NCBI RefSeq assembly: GCF_000701505.1
Contig: NZ_JNJB01000011.1
Coordinates: forward strand, 186,001-250,000
Reading direction: 5' to 3'
Length of the DNA: 64,000 nt
DNA from: Dyadobacter crusticola DSM 16708
GTDB taxonomy: Bacteria; Bacteroidota; Bacteroidia; Cytophagales; Spirosomataceae
Shown: one piece after another, positions 55,801-63,963 of the stretch
Numbering within the stretch: the first letter of the stretch is position 1
Layout: the number at the start of each line of letters is the position of its first letter
Notes under the pieces: model-generated
Databases searched by the model: none
What the model saw: the letters and a program-made list of their open reading frames with translations, nothing else
Told to the model about the DNA's origin: nothing
Made by a program: the position numbers and the translations under genes

Positions 55801-58228
55801 TGATTGCCACCGCAGCCCGTCCGGGTTGACCATTCAGCCGCGCCCGCACAGTAAGTACGTGGGTTGAATCCTTAGAAAGTCCCGAGAGCACAAACTTGTT
55901 TGAGTTGGTTACTCCCGCTGAAACTATTTCGGCGCCTTTCAGGATCATCACCTCGTAGTCAGTCGCACCCGTTATCGCCGTCCATTCCAGCGAAATATAT
56001 CCTTCACATTGCAGACTTGACAGCGTCAGTGTTGGTACTCCGAGAATGGTAAATGGTTCACTGATACTTTCGGCGCCTGTACTGTTCTGAACCACCCTGA
56101 TCCTGGCTTTATCGCTCTTCACTCCTGCCGGAATAGTCCAGGAAAACTGCCTGACGGAGGCCGCAAGGTTGTTGCCTATCGGTGTCCAGGATGATCCGTC
56201 GTTCAAACTGTAACTCACCGTAAAAGTGCTCGCATTGTTCCCAAATGCATCCCAGTGAATGTAAAATGCATCCCCGTCTTTCAGCCGCTCACCCCCAACA
56301 GGGTTTGTCAGCGTAATCGAATTAGGTATAATGTCATAAACCACAACATACTCTTGCAAAGGATTTTGCGCGATGGATGTTCCATTCACGGAAATAGTAT
56401 AGTTGCCTTCGGTGGGATTGTTGATGGTAACCTGCTCCATATTGTTGGTATGGTCAGCCCCGGTCACTGCAATGCTGTTCACCTTGGCGGGTGTTGGATC
56501 GAGAAGCCTCGGCAAGGTCACGTTACCTTCTTTTATCACTTTTAAATCAAGATCATTAATCAGGTTTTGAGAAGAAAGTATATTGGCTGCCGGATCATTC
56601 CAGTACAGCATCACTTTCAGCTGGGCAGTATTGGCCGGCACAGTTATGTTGAAATCCTTTACCGCATTGTGTTCCAGGGAATCGTTACGGTAACTCTCAG
56701 ATTCAAGCATTTTTAATGACCGGAACAGGTTCAGCCAGCCAAATCCATATCGGTAATCCGGACCTTCATTCCCTTTATCTACAGCTCCATTGCACACCAA
56801 CGCTTTCAAAAGCGCATTCTTCGGGTTCTGGTCGCCGTGCAGCTGGCGGTAACGTTCGGTCAGGAGTACTAAACCGCCCGCAACAGCCGGCGACGACATA
56901 CTGGTGCCGCTTCCATTGCCGTATAAGTTCACCGGGATTGTGGACATTACTGACACACCCTGCGCCATAATTTCGGGTTTGATCCGGCCATCCCGCACAG
57001 GCCCGCGGCTTGAACCATTGGAGATAACACTGGTTTCGGAAGTACTGCCTACACTGATTACATTCTTGGCAGTCTGATAGCCGCCTAACACGTTTGCAAA
57101 ACCTGCAGGATAAGGGCTGCAATTACTGGCACCGCTGTTCCCGGCGGCAAATACGTGTTGCAGATACGGCATTTGAAATGCCTGCCGGTCGAGGATATAT
57201 GAATAGAGATCGTAAATCCCGAATGTTTCACAATTATTGATGTCTCCGCCGTACGAGTTGTTCGTTACAACCATCCCATAATCCTTTACATACTGGGGAG
57301 AATAGGCGAGAATGTTGGACAGATATTGTACGACCATCGTTGACTTGGGTGCGTACCCTGCATACCTTTCATTAACAATACCCGCACCGCCGAGAATACC
57401 CATAATGTGCACACCGTGAACCCCGGCCTCGGCTGGATTGCGACTGATGAGCCTGCTGTTGAAATCCAGGTGCTGCGATGGATTTGCATCGTCGCCAACA
57501 CCCACTACAACGCCTTTCCCGCTCAGATTACGACCGATCGGCAGCGTGGATCGCAGAATATTTGCGCGGGAATTTGCAGTCGATTTATCATTGAAAGACT
57601 TGTCGGGCTGCGGCAGCGCCTGTACGTACTGCACAAACGGAAGCGCGGCGAGTTCTTTCAGCTTACCGGCAGGCACACGCAGTTCGAGGACCTGATAAGA
57701 CGTAAACTGCTCCGAAACAACCGATGCGCCAAGCGCTTTCAGGCCTGCTTTTACCTCCTCGGCAGAAAAGGTACGGGGATAGTTGATCCAAACATCGACA
57801 GTTCCGGGCTCTTTTACTGCGTGAGCAGGAAATCTTCCATTTGCCAGCGAAGCCTGCATTTTTTGTTCGGGCAAAAGCTCGATAACCGCCCTGCCTTTTG
57901 TCCGTGCCAATGCACGCTGGCTGTTGCTCCCGGTTACTGTCGCCGTATACGCATAATTCGGAATGTATTCCAGCAGCTCGATCCCTTCTGCCCTCAGCTG
58001 ATTACGTTCCTGTGCAGTCGGAATATCTTCAAACTGGATAATAACGAAAGATTTTTGCGTACCATCCTGCGACAAGCGAAGTGCAGCTCCCCTTTCACTT
58101 ACATTCTTTTCTGGTGTAAATGAGCCACTTCTGAGCTGAATGGTATAATCCCGTTTTTGCTGAGAAAAAACCGGGATTGAAATAAAACTGATTAAAAAAA
58201 TCTGGAGGTAGAGCTTACGCCATTTCAT
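52841..58228 (-). CDS. Giant subtilisin-like (S8) protease with T9SS sorting domain
   Basis: A 1795-residue exported protein: signal peptide (about 1-23), inhibitor-like prodomain (about 30-210), S8 peptidase (about 235-510) with Asp near 246, H271 in HGVHIMG (usually HGTHxAG), oxyanion N364 in AAGNSG and S443 in GTSMSSP. Then a P-domain-like beta region, an Ig-like part (about 637-725), an FN3 part (about 728-815), two CARDB-like domains (about 825-940 and 1100-1195) each followed by a jelly-roll/MAM-like region, and a C-terminal Por-type sorting domain (about 1715-1795; IYPNPSSGIFQV, YDLSGRL, PQGIYLLEV). T9SS would carry it to the surface. Monocistronic. Confidence 0.93.
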   Translation of the reverse strand: MKWRKLYLQIFLISFISIPVFSQQKRDYTIQLRSGSFTPEKNVSERGAALRLSQDGTQKSFVIIQFEDIPTAQERNQLRAEGIELLEYIPNYAYTATVTGSNSQRALARTKGRAVIELLPEQKMQASLANGRFPAHAVKEPGTVDVWINYPRTFSAEEVKAGLKALGASVVSEQFTSYQVLELRVPAGKLKELAALPFVQYVQALPQPDKSFNDKSTANSRANILRSTLPIGRNLSGKGVVVGVGDDANPSQHLDFNSRLISRNPAEAGVHGVHIMGILGGAGIVNERYAGYAPKSTMVVQYLSNILAYSPQYVKDYGMVVTNNSYGGDINNCETFGIYDLYSYILDRQAFQMPYLQHVFAAGNSGASNCSPYPAGFANVLGGYQTAKNVISVGSTSETSVISNGSSRGPVRDGRIKPEIMAQGVSVMSTIPVNLYGNGSGTSMSSPAVAGGLVLLTERYRQLHGDQNPKNALLKALVCNGAVDKGNEGPDYRYGFGWLNLFRSLKMLESESYRNDSLEHNAVKDFNITVPANTAQLKVMLYWNDPAANILSSQNLINDLDLKVIKEGNVTLPRLLDPTPAKVNSIAVTGADHTNNMEQVTINNPTEGNYTISVNGTSIAQNPLQEYVVVYDIIPNSITLTNPVGGERLKDGDAFYIHWDAFGNNASTFTVSYSLNDGSSWTPIGNNLAASVRQFSWTIPAGVKSDKARIRVVQNSTGAESISEPFTILGVPTLTLSSLQCEGYISLEWTAITGATDYEVMILKGAEIVSAGVTNSNKFVLSGLSKDSTHVLTVRARLNGQPGRAAVAISRRPDSGTCAGTISDKDLKIESILTPASSGRKNTSSELSSSVFVKIRIKNLDDTDSNVPFEVGYTLNGVAVPLETITPFIEKGKTYDHTFSAGANLASLGDYTLKVYIHAATDPVTANDTLTKTFRQLQNYPLSLPFVDDMESLPAQTVVANQIGLKGDGRYDFSYTSADAGRVRTFVNSGFAKSGQRALTLDANRYFSGGNTNYLEGTFNLSDYNVESADVRLTFSYKNHGQKTHANNKVWIRGKDTDPWIEAYDLYANQNLAQDGYKTSDGIEVSKLLAANGKNLSSSFQVRWGQWGRNITADEVSGAGYSIDDIELYTVSDDIQILGLASPAAESCGLGDNESITVKIRNSSAQTLTDIPVSFQLSNGTIVSETIPSMEKRTTLDYTFSAKANLSALGAQTVKVWSALATDTFRDNDTLLLSFFNAPVITAFPYLEKFENNDGYWNAKGINSSWQHGTPVSAAVNTAASGTRIWKTNLSGSHNDKEESYLYSPCFKVEGMAVPTLSFSVALDLEYCDPTPCDIVYLEYSGNGGAWTRLGASGQGTNWYDRTYSGKGAWSKESDLRWRVASIALPTGFTDLKIRFVMISDGFTAREGIALDDIHIYDKPNGIYDEGTMASATAQNVAGGDSWVHFTQNGKLVASIYPNGQNLGETQVQSYLSSGTVRNANLHYYLDRNFSIKPTNATPQDSVGVRMYFLDNEIKSLINATGCESCDKPENAYQLAISKYRNADTSKEDGTLANNSDGGWSFHDGTEVRIVPFDKGYYAEFKVKNFSEFWLAKGFVGNSASLPVDLISFNARKKGGIEQSKDVIVDWETVSEVDFDRFEIEVASGNEAYRKGLFVKIGEMRGRGGVAGGNKYSFVDKEYVKTGVRYYRLKMVDTDSSFQYSRVRPVVFDEKIEWSIYPNPSSGIFQVMYQADPGKAVTFNLYDLSGRLFRQDHAEASGFTQKQTIDLSTTAFPQGIYLLEVASGKDKQVFKLLKE

Positions 58229-58256
58229 ACATTTAGATACTAATAAGATTAGGTAA

Positions 58257-58320
58257 TTCTACTCATTTAATAGCATTATACAAATTAATTCTGCCGCACA
58301 TTTGCACTAGTTGAGTAGAA
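58257..58320. repeat. Inverted repeat upstream of the S8 protease gene
   Basis: TTCTACTCA (58257-58265) is repeated inverted as TGAGTAGAA (58312-58320), 46 bases apart, in the 229-base region between the protease start and aroE. It could be an operator or a loop anchor; nothing more is seen. Confidence 0.4.
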
Positions 58321-58457
58321 CATTGCTGACTGTAACACACCGTCGGTCTCAACCTTTTCTTTAGACGTCGGAAGGTCGCGGAGGTAACAAGATATTTTGC
58401 AAATAGCTGGGTACTGGTTTAACTTCGCGATTTCACAGCTGACCTTTGGCAGTACCT

Positions 58458-59231
58458 ATGGATTTATACGGACTTATCGGTTACCCCCTTACCCACTCCT
58501 TCTCGAAACGTTACTTTACGGACAAATTCATCAGGGAGAATATAAAGGAGAGCAGTTACGAGCTTTTTGAAATGCAGTCACTTGAAGGATTGCCTGCTCT
58601 TTTGAGGAAGAAAACGGACTTGCGGGGACTTAACGTAACCATTCCTCACAAAAAGGACGTGATCGCTTATGTCGATGATCTCGATGATACATCGGCGGCG
58701 CGCATAGGCGCTGTGAATACAATTAAGATTTATGCTGACGGGAGCACAAAAGGCTTTAACACAGATTATTATGGCTTCCGCCAGTCACTTGTAGAGTGGC
58801 TTGACCGGCGCGGGGAGTCGTGCAGTAATTTTAAGGCGCTGGTGCTGGGAAATGGCGGCGCGGCCAAGGCGGTTATGGTGGCTTTACAGGATCTGCACGT
58901 GGAATTTCAGCTTGTTTCGAGACAGAAAGACAATGATTCCATTCTTTACCAGGAATTAACAGAAGATATCCTGAGCACGCATTTGCTGATCATTAATACT
59001 ACTCCGCTGGGCACTTTCCCAAATACAGAAGAATGCCCTGACTTGCCTTACGAATGGATCACGAAAAAGCATTTTATGTACGACCTTGTATACAACCCGG
59101 CCGAAACATTGTTCCTGAAAAAAGGAATGGAAAAAGGCGCCGTCACCCAGAATGGATTGAAAATGCTGCAATTGCAAGCTGAAAAATCGTGGGAAATCTG
59201 GACTACCGAGGAAAACCTGTGGAGCGTTTAG
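58458..59231 (+). CDS. aroE: Shikimate dehydrogenase
   Basis: A 257-residue enzyme reducing 3-dehydroshikimate with NADPH. Motifs: GLIGYPLTHSFSKRYFTDKF (shikimate-binding Ser pair), GLNVTIPHKKDVIAYVD with the catalytic Lys, GAVNTIKIYADG, GFNTDYYGF and the NADPH loop VLGNGGAAKAV. The ATG at 58458 is chosen over a TTG four codons upstream. The C-terminal NGLKMLQLQAEKSWEIW is typical. Its stop overlaps the stop of the convergent ribD gene. Confidence 0.95.
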   Translation: MDLYGLIGYPLTHSFSKRYFTDKFIRENIKESSYELFEMQSLEGLPALLRKKTDLRGLNVTIPHKKDVIAYVDDLDDTSAARIGAVNTIKIYADGSTKGFNTDYYGFRQSLVEWLDRRGESCSNFKALVLGNGGAAKAVMVALQDLHVEFQLVSRQKDNDSILYQELTEDILSTHLLIINTTPLGTFPNTEECPDLPYEWITKKHFMYDLVYNPAETLFLKKGMEKGAVTQNGLKMLQLQAEKSWEIWTTEENLWSV

Positions 59232-60295
59232 CGGTTCACGTAAAAAGTCCACAGATCCGATTCCACTCTTTCAGTTTTGGTTAAAATGCCCCGGGGCACG
59301 GGAGCAGCAACTCCCTCGCCGATTTCTATCGCGCCCTGGCATCTTCTTATTTCGTCCCACAAGCCGGATTGCAGAAATGCATTGATCACCGTCGTCCCGC
59401 CTTCTACAAATACAGAATGGATTTTTCTTCTAAATAACGCTTCAAGCAGCTGGCTGATTTGCTCCTGCTCGGCGTCAACTTTGAGGTAAGCAACCTGGTG
59501 AATGTCTGAATATCGCTCCGGATCGGTGGGCACAACCGTTTCTTCCAGATAATTGACTACTATGGTAGACTGAGTTTTGTCAAACAAATGGAGTGTGTCC
59601 GGCAGCTGTAAATAACGGTCCAGCACAATCCTGACAGGATCTCTGCCCGTCCAGTGCCTCACATTCAGCTTCGGATTGTCCGCCAATGCTGTTTTAAAAC
59701 CGACCAGGATTGCGTCTTCTTCCGCCCGCCATTTGTGAACACGCATATTGGAGAGTGCCCCGCTGATCGGAACAGGATGTCCGCCTTTTTTACCAATAAA
59801 ACCATCAGTAGTCTCTGCCCATTTGAGGATCACATAAGGTCGCCGCTGCTTCATAGCAGTGAAAAATCGCGCATTCAGCTGTAATCCTTCTTTTTCAAGA
59901 ATGCCTGTTTCGACCTCAATGCCTGCCGCAGTCAGCTTCGCTATACCCCTGCCGGAAACCAGCGGATTAGGATCGAGGTTACAAACCACTACTTTTCTGA
60001 GCTTCCTGGCGATCAGGAGATCGGCACAGGGCGGCGTCTTGCCAACGTGGGAGCAGGGTTCCAGGGTAACGTAAGCAGTAGATTCTGGCAGTAAATGCCC
60101 GTTTCCCTTGCTATCTGCATCTTCAATGGCGCGTACTTCGGCGTGCGGGCCGCCGTATTGCCGGTGCCAGCCTTCACCGATGATCAGATTATTATGTACA
60201 ATCACACAGCCTACCATCGGGTTGGGACTAACAGTTCCCCGCCCGTATTCTGCGAGCTGCAATGCGCGCTGCATCCATTTGCTATCCGTATCCAT
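59228..60295 (-). CDS. ribD: Bifunctional riboflavin deaminase/reductase
   Basis: A 355-residue RibD. Residues about 1-145 form the zinc deaminase: MQRALQLAEYGRGTVSPNPMVGCVIV, HAEVRAIEDA and PCSHVGKTPPCADLLI (zinc-binding His, Cys, Cys and the proton-shuttle Glu). Residues about 148-355 form the reductase: RPYVILKWAETTDGFIG, GLSNMR-like GALSNMRVHKWRAEEDAILVG and PVRIVLDR, then VFVEGGTTVINAFL. The ATG at 60295 is chosen over TTG at 60310. Riboflavin synthesis step 2-3. Confidence 0.96.
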   Translation of the reverse strand: MDTDSKWMQRALQLAEYGRGTVSPNPMVGCVIVHNNLIIGEGWHRQYGGPHAEVRAIEDADSKGNGHLLPESTAYVTLEPCSHVGKTPPCADLLIARKLRKVVVCNLDPNPLVSGRGIAKLTAAGIEVETGILEKEGLQLNARFFTAMKQRRPYVILKWAETTDGFIGKKGGHPVPISGALSNMRVHKWRAEEDAILVGFKTALADNPKLNVRHWTGRDPVRIVLDRYLQLPDTLHLFDKTQSTIVVNYLEETVVPTDPERYSDIHQVAYLKVDAEQEQISQLLEALFRRKIHSVFVEGGTTVINAFLQSGLWDEIRRCQGAIEIGEGVAAPVPRGILTKTERVESDLWTFYVNR

Positions 60296-60386
60296 CCGGC
60301 AAAAATACAAAGGTGAGTGTAAACACAGTTTTCGCGAGTTCCTATTATTTGTTAACTTTCCGACATTGCATTAAAAACCATTTGAA

Positions 60387-61247
60387 ATGACTTCGGCACG
60401 CCAGCTATATTTATATATTGTAAAAAAGATCACAGTATATCCCGAAAAAGAAGCCCAGGCAATCACATTCATGCTCCTTGAGCATTATATGCGCCTTCGT
60501 AACATCGATGTACTGGTGGATCGCCCGATCCCCCAAAACGCCGCGCAACCCGATTGGGAAGATATTATTACCCGCCTGAACAACAACGAACCGGTTCAGC
60601 ACATCATCGGGTCCACCGAGTTCTGCGGACTGGAATTCCGCGTTTCATCTTCCGTGCTGATCCCGCGACCTGAAACCGAGGAACTTGTCAGAATGGTAAC
60701 CCGTGACTATGCGGAGCCGGACAAAGACATTTCGATCCTGGATATCGGAACGGGCAGCGGCTGTATTGCAATCGTGCTCGCGCGCTTCCTGCCGCATGTA
60801 TCTGTTCATGCATGGGATGTTTCTGACCAAGCGCTTGAAGTAGCGAAAGAGAACGCGCGACAGCTGATCGCAGATGTAAAGTTTGCCAAGCAGGATATGC
60901 TGAACATGACACTTCCATTGTCAGGAGATATCCCCCAGTTTGACTGCATCGTAAGTAACCCGCCCTATGTGACCTACTCCGAGCAGGAGCATATGCGGCC
61001 CAATGTACTCCGCTTTGAACCCCACGAAGCACTGTTTGTAGAAGACAGCGATCCCTTGCTTTTTTACAAGGCCATCGCTGATTTTGGAACACATTACCTG
61101 AAACCAGCCGGAAAATGCTACGTCGAAATCAATGAGCATTTCGGTACGGAAACAAAAGAGGTATTTGAAGAAAGAAATTACCGGAACGTAGAGATCCTGC
61201 GTGATATCAATGGAAAAGACCGGTTTGTACGTGCGATCTGGGGTTAA
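60387..61247 (+). CDS. prmC: Release factor N5-glutamine methyltransferase
   Basis: A 286-residue SAM methyltransferase that modifies the GGQ Gln of RF1 and RF2. It has an N-terminal helical domain, VSSSVLIPRPETEELV, the SAM loop ILDIGTGSGCIAIVLA, and the substrate motif SNPPYVTYSE (NPPY). Normal length. The moxR gene follows after 24 bases, possibly in one transcript. Confidence 0.96.
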   Translation: MTSARQLYLYIVKKITVYPEKEAQAITFMLLEHYMRLRNIDVLVDRPIPQNAAQPDWEDIITRLNNNEPVQHIIGSTEFCGLEFRVSSSVLIPRPETEELVRMVTRDYAEPDKDISILDIGTGSGCIAIVLARFLPHVSVHAWDVSDQALEVAKENARQLIADVKFAKQDMLNMTLPLSGDIPQFDCIVSNPPYVTYSEQEHMRPNVLRFEPHEALFVEDSDPLLFYKAIADFGTHYLKPAGKCYVEINEHFGTETKEVFEERNYRNVEILRDINGKDRFVRAIWG

Positions 61248-61271
61248 GCATGCCGTAAATGACTGCAATAG

Positions 61272-62225
61272 ATGTATATAGAAAAAATTAAGGAAGTACT
61301 GGACGAGATGGGAAAGGTAGTGGTGGGGCAGGATAAGCTGCTGAACCGGCTGCTGATCGGGCTTTTCACAGGAGGGCATATTTTGCTGGAAGGAGTTCCC
61401 GGACTTGCCAAAACATTGACGATCAACGTCATGGCGAAAGTGCTTCACCTTGAATTCAAGCGGATCCAGTTCACCCCGGATTTGCTTCCCGCCGATTTGA
61501 TCGGTACGATGATTTACAAACCAAAAATTGGCGATTACGAAGTCAAAAAAGGACCAATCTTCTCCAACCTGATCCTCGCCGATGAGGTAAACCGTTCTCC
61601 GGCCAAAGTGCAGTCTGCATTGCTGGAAGCAATGCAGGAGAAACAGGTAACGATCGGAGATGAGACTTACCTGCTCGACCGCCCTTTTGTCGTACTTGCA
61701 ACCCAAAACCCCGTAGAACAGGAAGGTACCTATCCCCTGCCCGAAGCCCAGATCGACCGGTTTATGATGAAAGTCTATGTCGATTACCTGGATAAAGCCA
61801 AAGAACTGGAAGTAATGCGGCGGATGTCGGATATCAATTATGACTACCAGATCAGGCCGATCCTGAACAAAGAGGATATCTTCGCAATCCGCGACAATGT
61901 GAATAAGGTGAACATCTCGGACACTTTGGAGCGGTACATTATCGAGCTGGTGTTTGCAACCCGCCGCCCGCTGGATTACGGCCTGCGTGATGAAGCCAGG
62001 TACATTCAGTTTGGTGTTTCTCCAAGAGCGACAATCTACCTTAACCGCGCCGCCAAAGCATTGGCTTACCTGGAGGGCCGGGATTATGTTTTGCCGGAAG
62101 ATATCAAAGAGCTCGCCCCCGATATTATGAACCACCGGATATTGCTTAACTACGAGGCCGAAGCCGACGGCGTGAAGACAATGACCATCATCGACTCCAT
62201 TCTGAGGAAGGTCGCAATCGGCTGA
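61272..62225 (+). CDS. MoxR-family AAA+ ATPase
   Basis: A 317-residue AAA+ chaperone-like ATPase: Walker A GHILLEGVPGLAKTLTIN, Walker B NLILADEVNRSPAKVQSALLEAMQEKQVTIG (in parts), sensor 1 ATQNPVEQEGTYPLPEAQIDRF and the C-terminal lid with RASPRA-like GVSPRATIYLNRAAKALAYLEGR. MoxR proteins usually act with DUF58 or VWA partners, none of which lies next to this gene here. Its stop codon touches the stop of the convergent yidD. Confidence 0.95.
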   Translation: MYIEKIKEVLDEMGKVVVGQDKLLNRLLIGLFTGGHILLEGVPGLAKTLTINVMAKVLHLEFKRIQFTPDLLPADLIGTMIYKPKIGDYEVKKGPIFSNLILADEVNRSPAKVQSALLEAMQEKQVTIGDETYLLDRPFVVLATQNPVEQEGTYPLPEAQIDRFMMKVYVDYLDKAKELEVMRRMSDINYDYQIRPILNKEDIFAIRDNVNKVNISDTLERYIIELVFATRRPLDYGLRDEARYIQFGVSPRATIYLNRAAKALAYLEGRDYVLPEDIKELAPDIMNHRILLNYEAEADGVKTMTIIDSILRKVAIG

Positions 62226-62435
62226 TCAGGGTACGGGATCGTGGCCGTGGCCTCCCCAGGGGTGGCACCTGGACAGTCGTTTTAAGCCGAGCCAGCCGCC
62301 TTTTATAGCGCCGTGTTTCTGCACAGCTTCCACCATATATTGCGAGCAGGTCGGCGTGTAACGGCACGAATTGGGCAGGTACGGAGAGAGTACTCCCTGG
62401 TAAATCCGGACCAATCCTATGAGTAAAAATTTCAT
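62226..62435 (-). CDS. yidD: YidD membrane protein insertion efficiency factor
   Basis: A 69-residue YidD with the Cys-rich signature: [34 protein letters not shown] in parts and [20 protein letters not shown]. It helps YidC-dependent membrane insertion; normal length. Here it is not next to rnpA or yidC but convergent with moxR and divergent from lgt. Confidence 0.95.
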   Translation of the reverse strand: MKFLLIGLVRIYQGVLSPYLPNSCRYTPTCSQYMVEAVQKHGAIKGGWLGLKRLSRCHPWGGHGHDPVP

Positions 62436-62457
62436 TTATCTTCTTGTCTCAAAATAG

Positions 62458-62465
62458 TATCTTTG
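62458..62465 (+). promoter_or_regulatory. Possible lgt promoter, -7 element
   Basis: TATCTTTG fits TAnnTTTG; transcription would start near 62472, only about 13 bases before the lgt ATG. No clear TTG at -33. Confidence 0.45.
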
Positions 62466-62484
62466 AAAAATAACACCCTTTAGC

Positions 62485-63348
62485 ATGATTTCGTACATTC
62501 TTTGGGATGCAAGTCCCGAAATATTTACCATACCCGAGGTCTTTGGACTTGGCCCCTTCCCTGTTCGCTGGTACGGATTGCTTTTCGCCCTCGGCTTTTT
62601 GGTTGGCCAGCAGATCGTCATTTACATTTTCAAAAAAGAAGGACGCTCGCTGGAAGATATTGATTCGTTGACGCTGATCATGGTTTTGTCAATTGTAATT
62701 GGCGCAAGGGTCGGGCACTTCTTATTTTACGAGCCTGAAACGCTTTTCAGAAATCCCCTGGAAGTCATTATACCTCCTTATTCCGGGCTTGCGAGTCACG
62801 GTGCGGCTATTGGTGTGATCATCGGATTGTGGCTATATGCGCGTTCTCGCCGGGGTACCGGACAAACTTTCTTCTACGTAATCGACCGCATTATTATCAC
62901 AGCTGCGCTGGGAGGTGCATTCATCCGCTTTGGCAATCTGATGAACTCCGAGATTGTGGGCAAGCCGACAGATCTTCCGTGGGGCTTTGTTTTCTTGAAT
63001 AATACCGAATTCCGTCAGATACCCCGTCACCCGGCACAGCTATATGAATCCATTTCCTGCTTCATACTCGTTTTTGTGCTTTTCTGGATCTGGAACAAAT
63101 ACAAGGCCGCTACGCCAAGAGGTTTAATGGTGGGTGTTTTTCTGGTGTGGGTATTTACGCTGCGTTTCTTTTATGAATTTCTGAAAGAAAACCAGGAAGC
63201 ATTCGAGAACAATTACGCCCTGAATATGGGCCAGATTTTGAGCATTCCGGCGGTATTACTGGGCATTTACTTCATTGTTCAGTCCCGCAAAGATCCGCTT
63301 CAGCAAGCAGATGGCAATCAGCATATTCCTGTGAGGCCAAACCGTTAA
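62485..63348 (+). CDS. lgt: Prolipoprotein diacylglyceryl transferase
   Basis: A 287-residue inner-membrane enzyme that puts diacylglycerol on the lipobox Cys of prolipoproteins. Seven membrane segments; VRWYGLLFALGFLVG, GARVGHFLFYEPE, GLASHGAAIGVIIGLW (SHGA with the essential His), RFGNLMNSEIVGKPTD (the conserved GNxxNxE-like motif), RHPAQLYES and RFFYEFLKENQ are present. It serves the many lipoproteins of this window. The unknown lipoprotein gene follows six bases later. Confidence 0.96.
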   Translation: MISYILWDASPEIFTIPEVFGLGPFPVRWYGLLFALGFLVGQQIVIYIFKKEGRSLEDIDSLTLIMVLSIVIGARVGHFLFYEPETLFRNPLEVIIPPYSGLASHGAAIGVIIGLWLYARSRRGTGQTFFYVIDRIIITAALGGAFIRFGNLMNSEIVGKPTDLPWGFVFLNNTEFRQIPRHPAQLYESISCFILVFVLFWIWNKYKAATPRGLMVGVFLVWVFTLRFFYEFLKENQEAFENNYALNMGQILSIPAVLLGIYFIVQSRKDPLQQADGNQHIPVRPNR

Positions 63349-63354
63349 TGCACG

Positions 63355-63963
63355 ATGAAAACGCAACAGATCTTCGCATTGCTGCTTTCTGCATCTCTGA
63401 CTTTCAGTGGCTGCAGCAAGGAAGATAACGATGCGGAAGAAACCGATAGTACCAGCACAACGTCGGGCACTTTACAGGCGATAACCGACAAGGCAAAGGC
63501 AATGGGAAACGGCGAAACTGTAGATCCTGTTGATTTCAGAAAGCTGAAAGACTTACTTCCCGGCAAACTGATCGGGCTTAAACGCATTGAATCCGGTGGC
63601 GAAAAGTCAGGCGCGATGGGCTTTACCGTATCTACTGCCCAGGCCAGGTACGAAAGCGGCAACTCAAGTCTTGAAGTGGAGATTGTAGATACCGGAGGCA
63701 TCGCAGGCGTTTCTACAATGGCGCTTGCAACCTGGTCGATGGCGGACATTGACAAAGAAACCGCCGATGGTTATGAAAAAACAACCTCACTGGACGGTTA
63801 TAAAGCGTTTGAAAGATACAATACGCAAAGCAAATCAGGCGAAATCAATATTCTTGTTGCCGATCGTTATGTAGTAAACGTTGAAGGTGAGAATGTAACA
63901 ATGGACGATCTAAAAGAAGCTTTGAAGTCGATCGGACTCACGAAACTAGCCGACTTGAAATAA
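63355..63963 (+). CDS. Lipoprotein of unknown function
   Basis: A 202-residue protein with signal peptide and lipobox (FSGC, C20), followed by a Ser/Thr/Asp/Glu linker (about 21-40). No family recognised. The rest has alternating beta strands and short helices: LKDLLPGKLIGLKRIESGG, MGFTVSTAQARYESGNSSLEVEIVDTGG in parts, YKAFERYNTQSKSGEINILVADRYVVNVEGENV in parts; it resembles small periplasmic transthyretin-like or anti-sigma-like domains only vaguely. Six bases after lgt, so in the same transcript. Confidence 0.8.
   Translation: MKTQQIFALLLSASLTFSGCSKEDNDAEETDSTSTTSGTLQAITDKAKAMGNGETVDPVDFRKLKDLLPGKLIGLKRIESGGEKSGAMGFTVSTAQARYESGNSSLEVEIVDTGGIAGVSTMALATWSMADIDKETADGYEKTTSLDGYKAFERYNTQSKSGEINILVADRYVVNVEGENVTMDDLKEALKSIGLTKLADLK

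Noticed and set aside
57407-58123. 238-codon plus-strand frame inside the S8 protease gene
   Set aside because: Antisense shadow of the prodomain and S8 domain; Cys/Arg-rich with no family resemblance.
60921-62135. 404-codon open frame on the minus strand across prmC and moxR
   Set aside because: It is antisense to two well-conserved genes, has a His/Phe-rich composition without any motif and is the mirror of biased codons in moxR.
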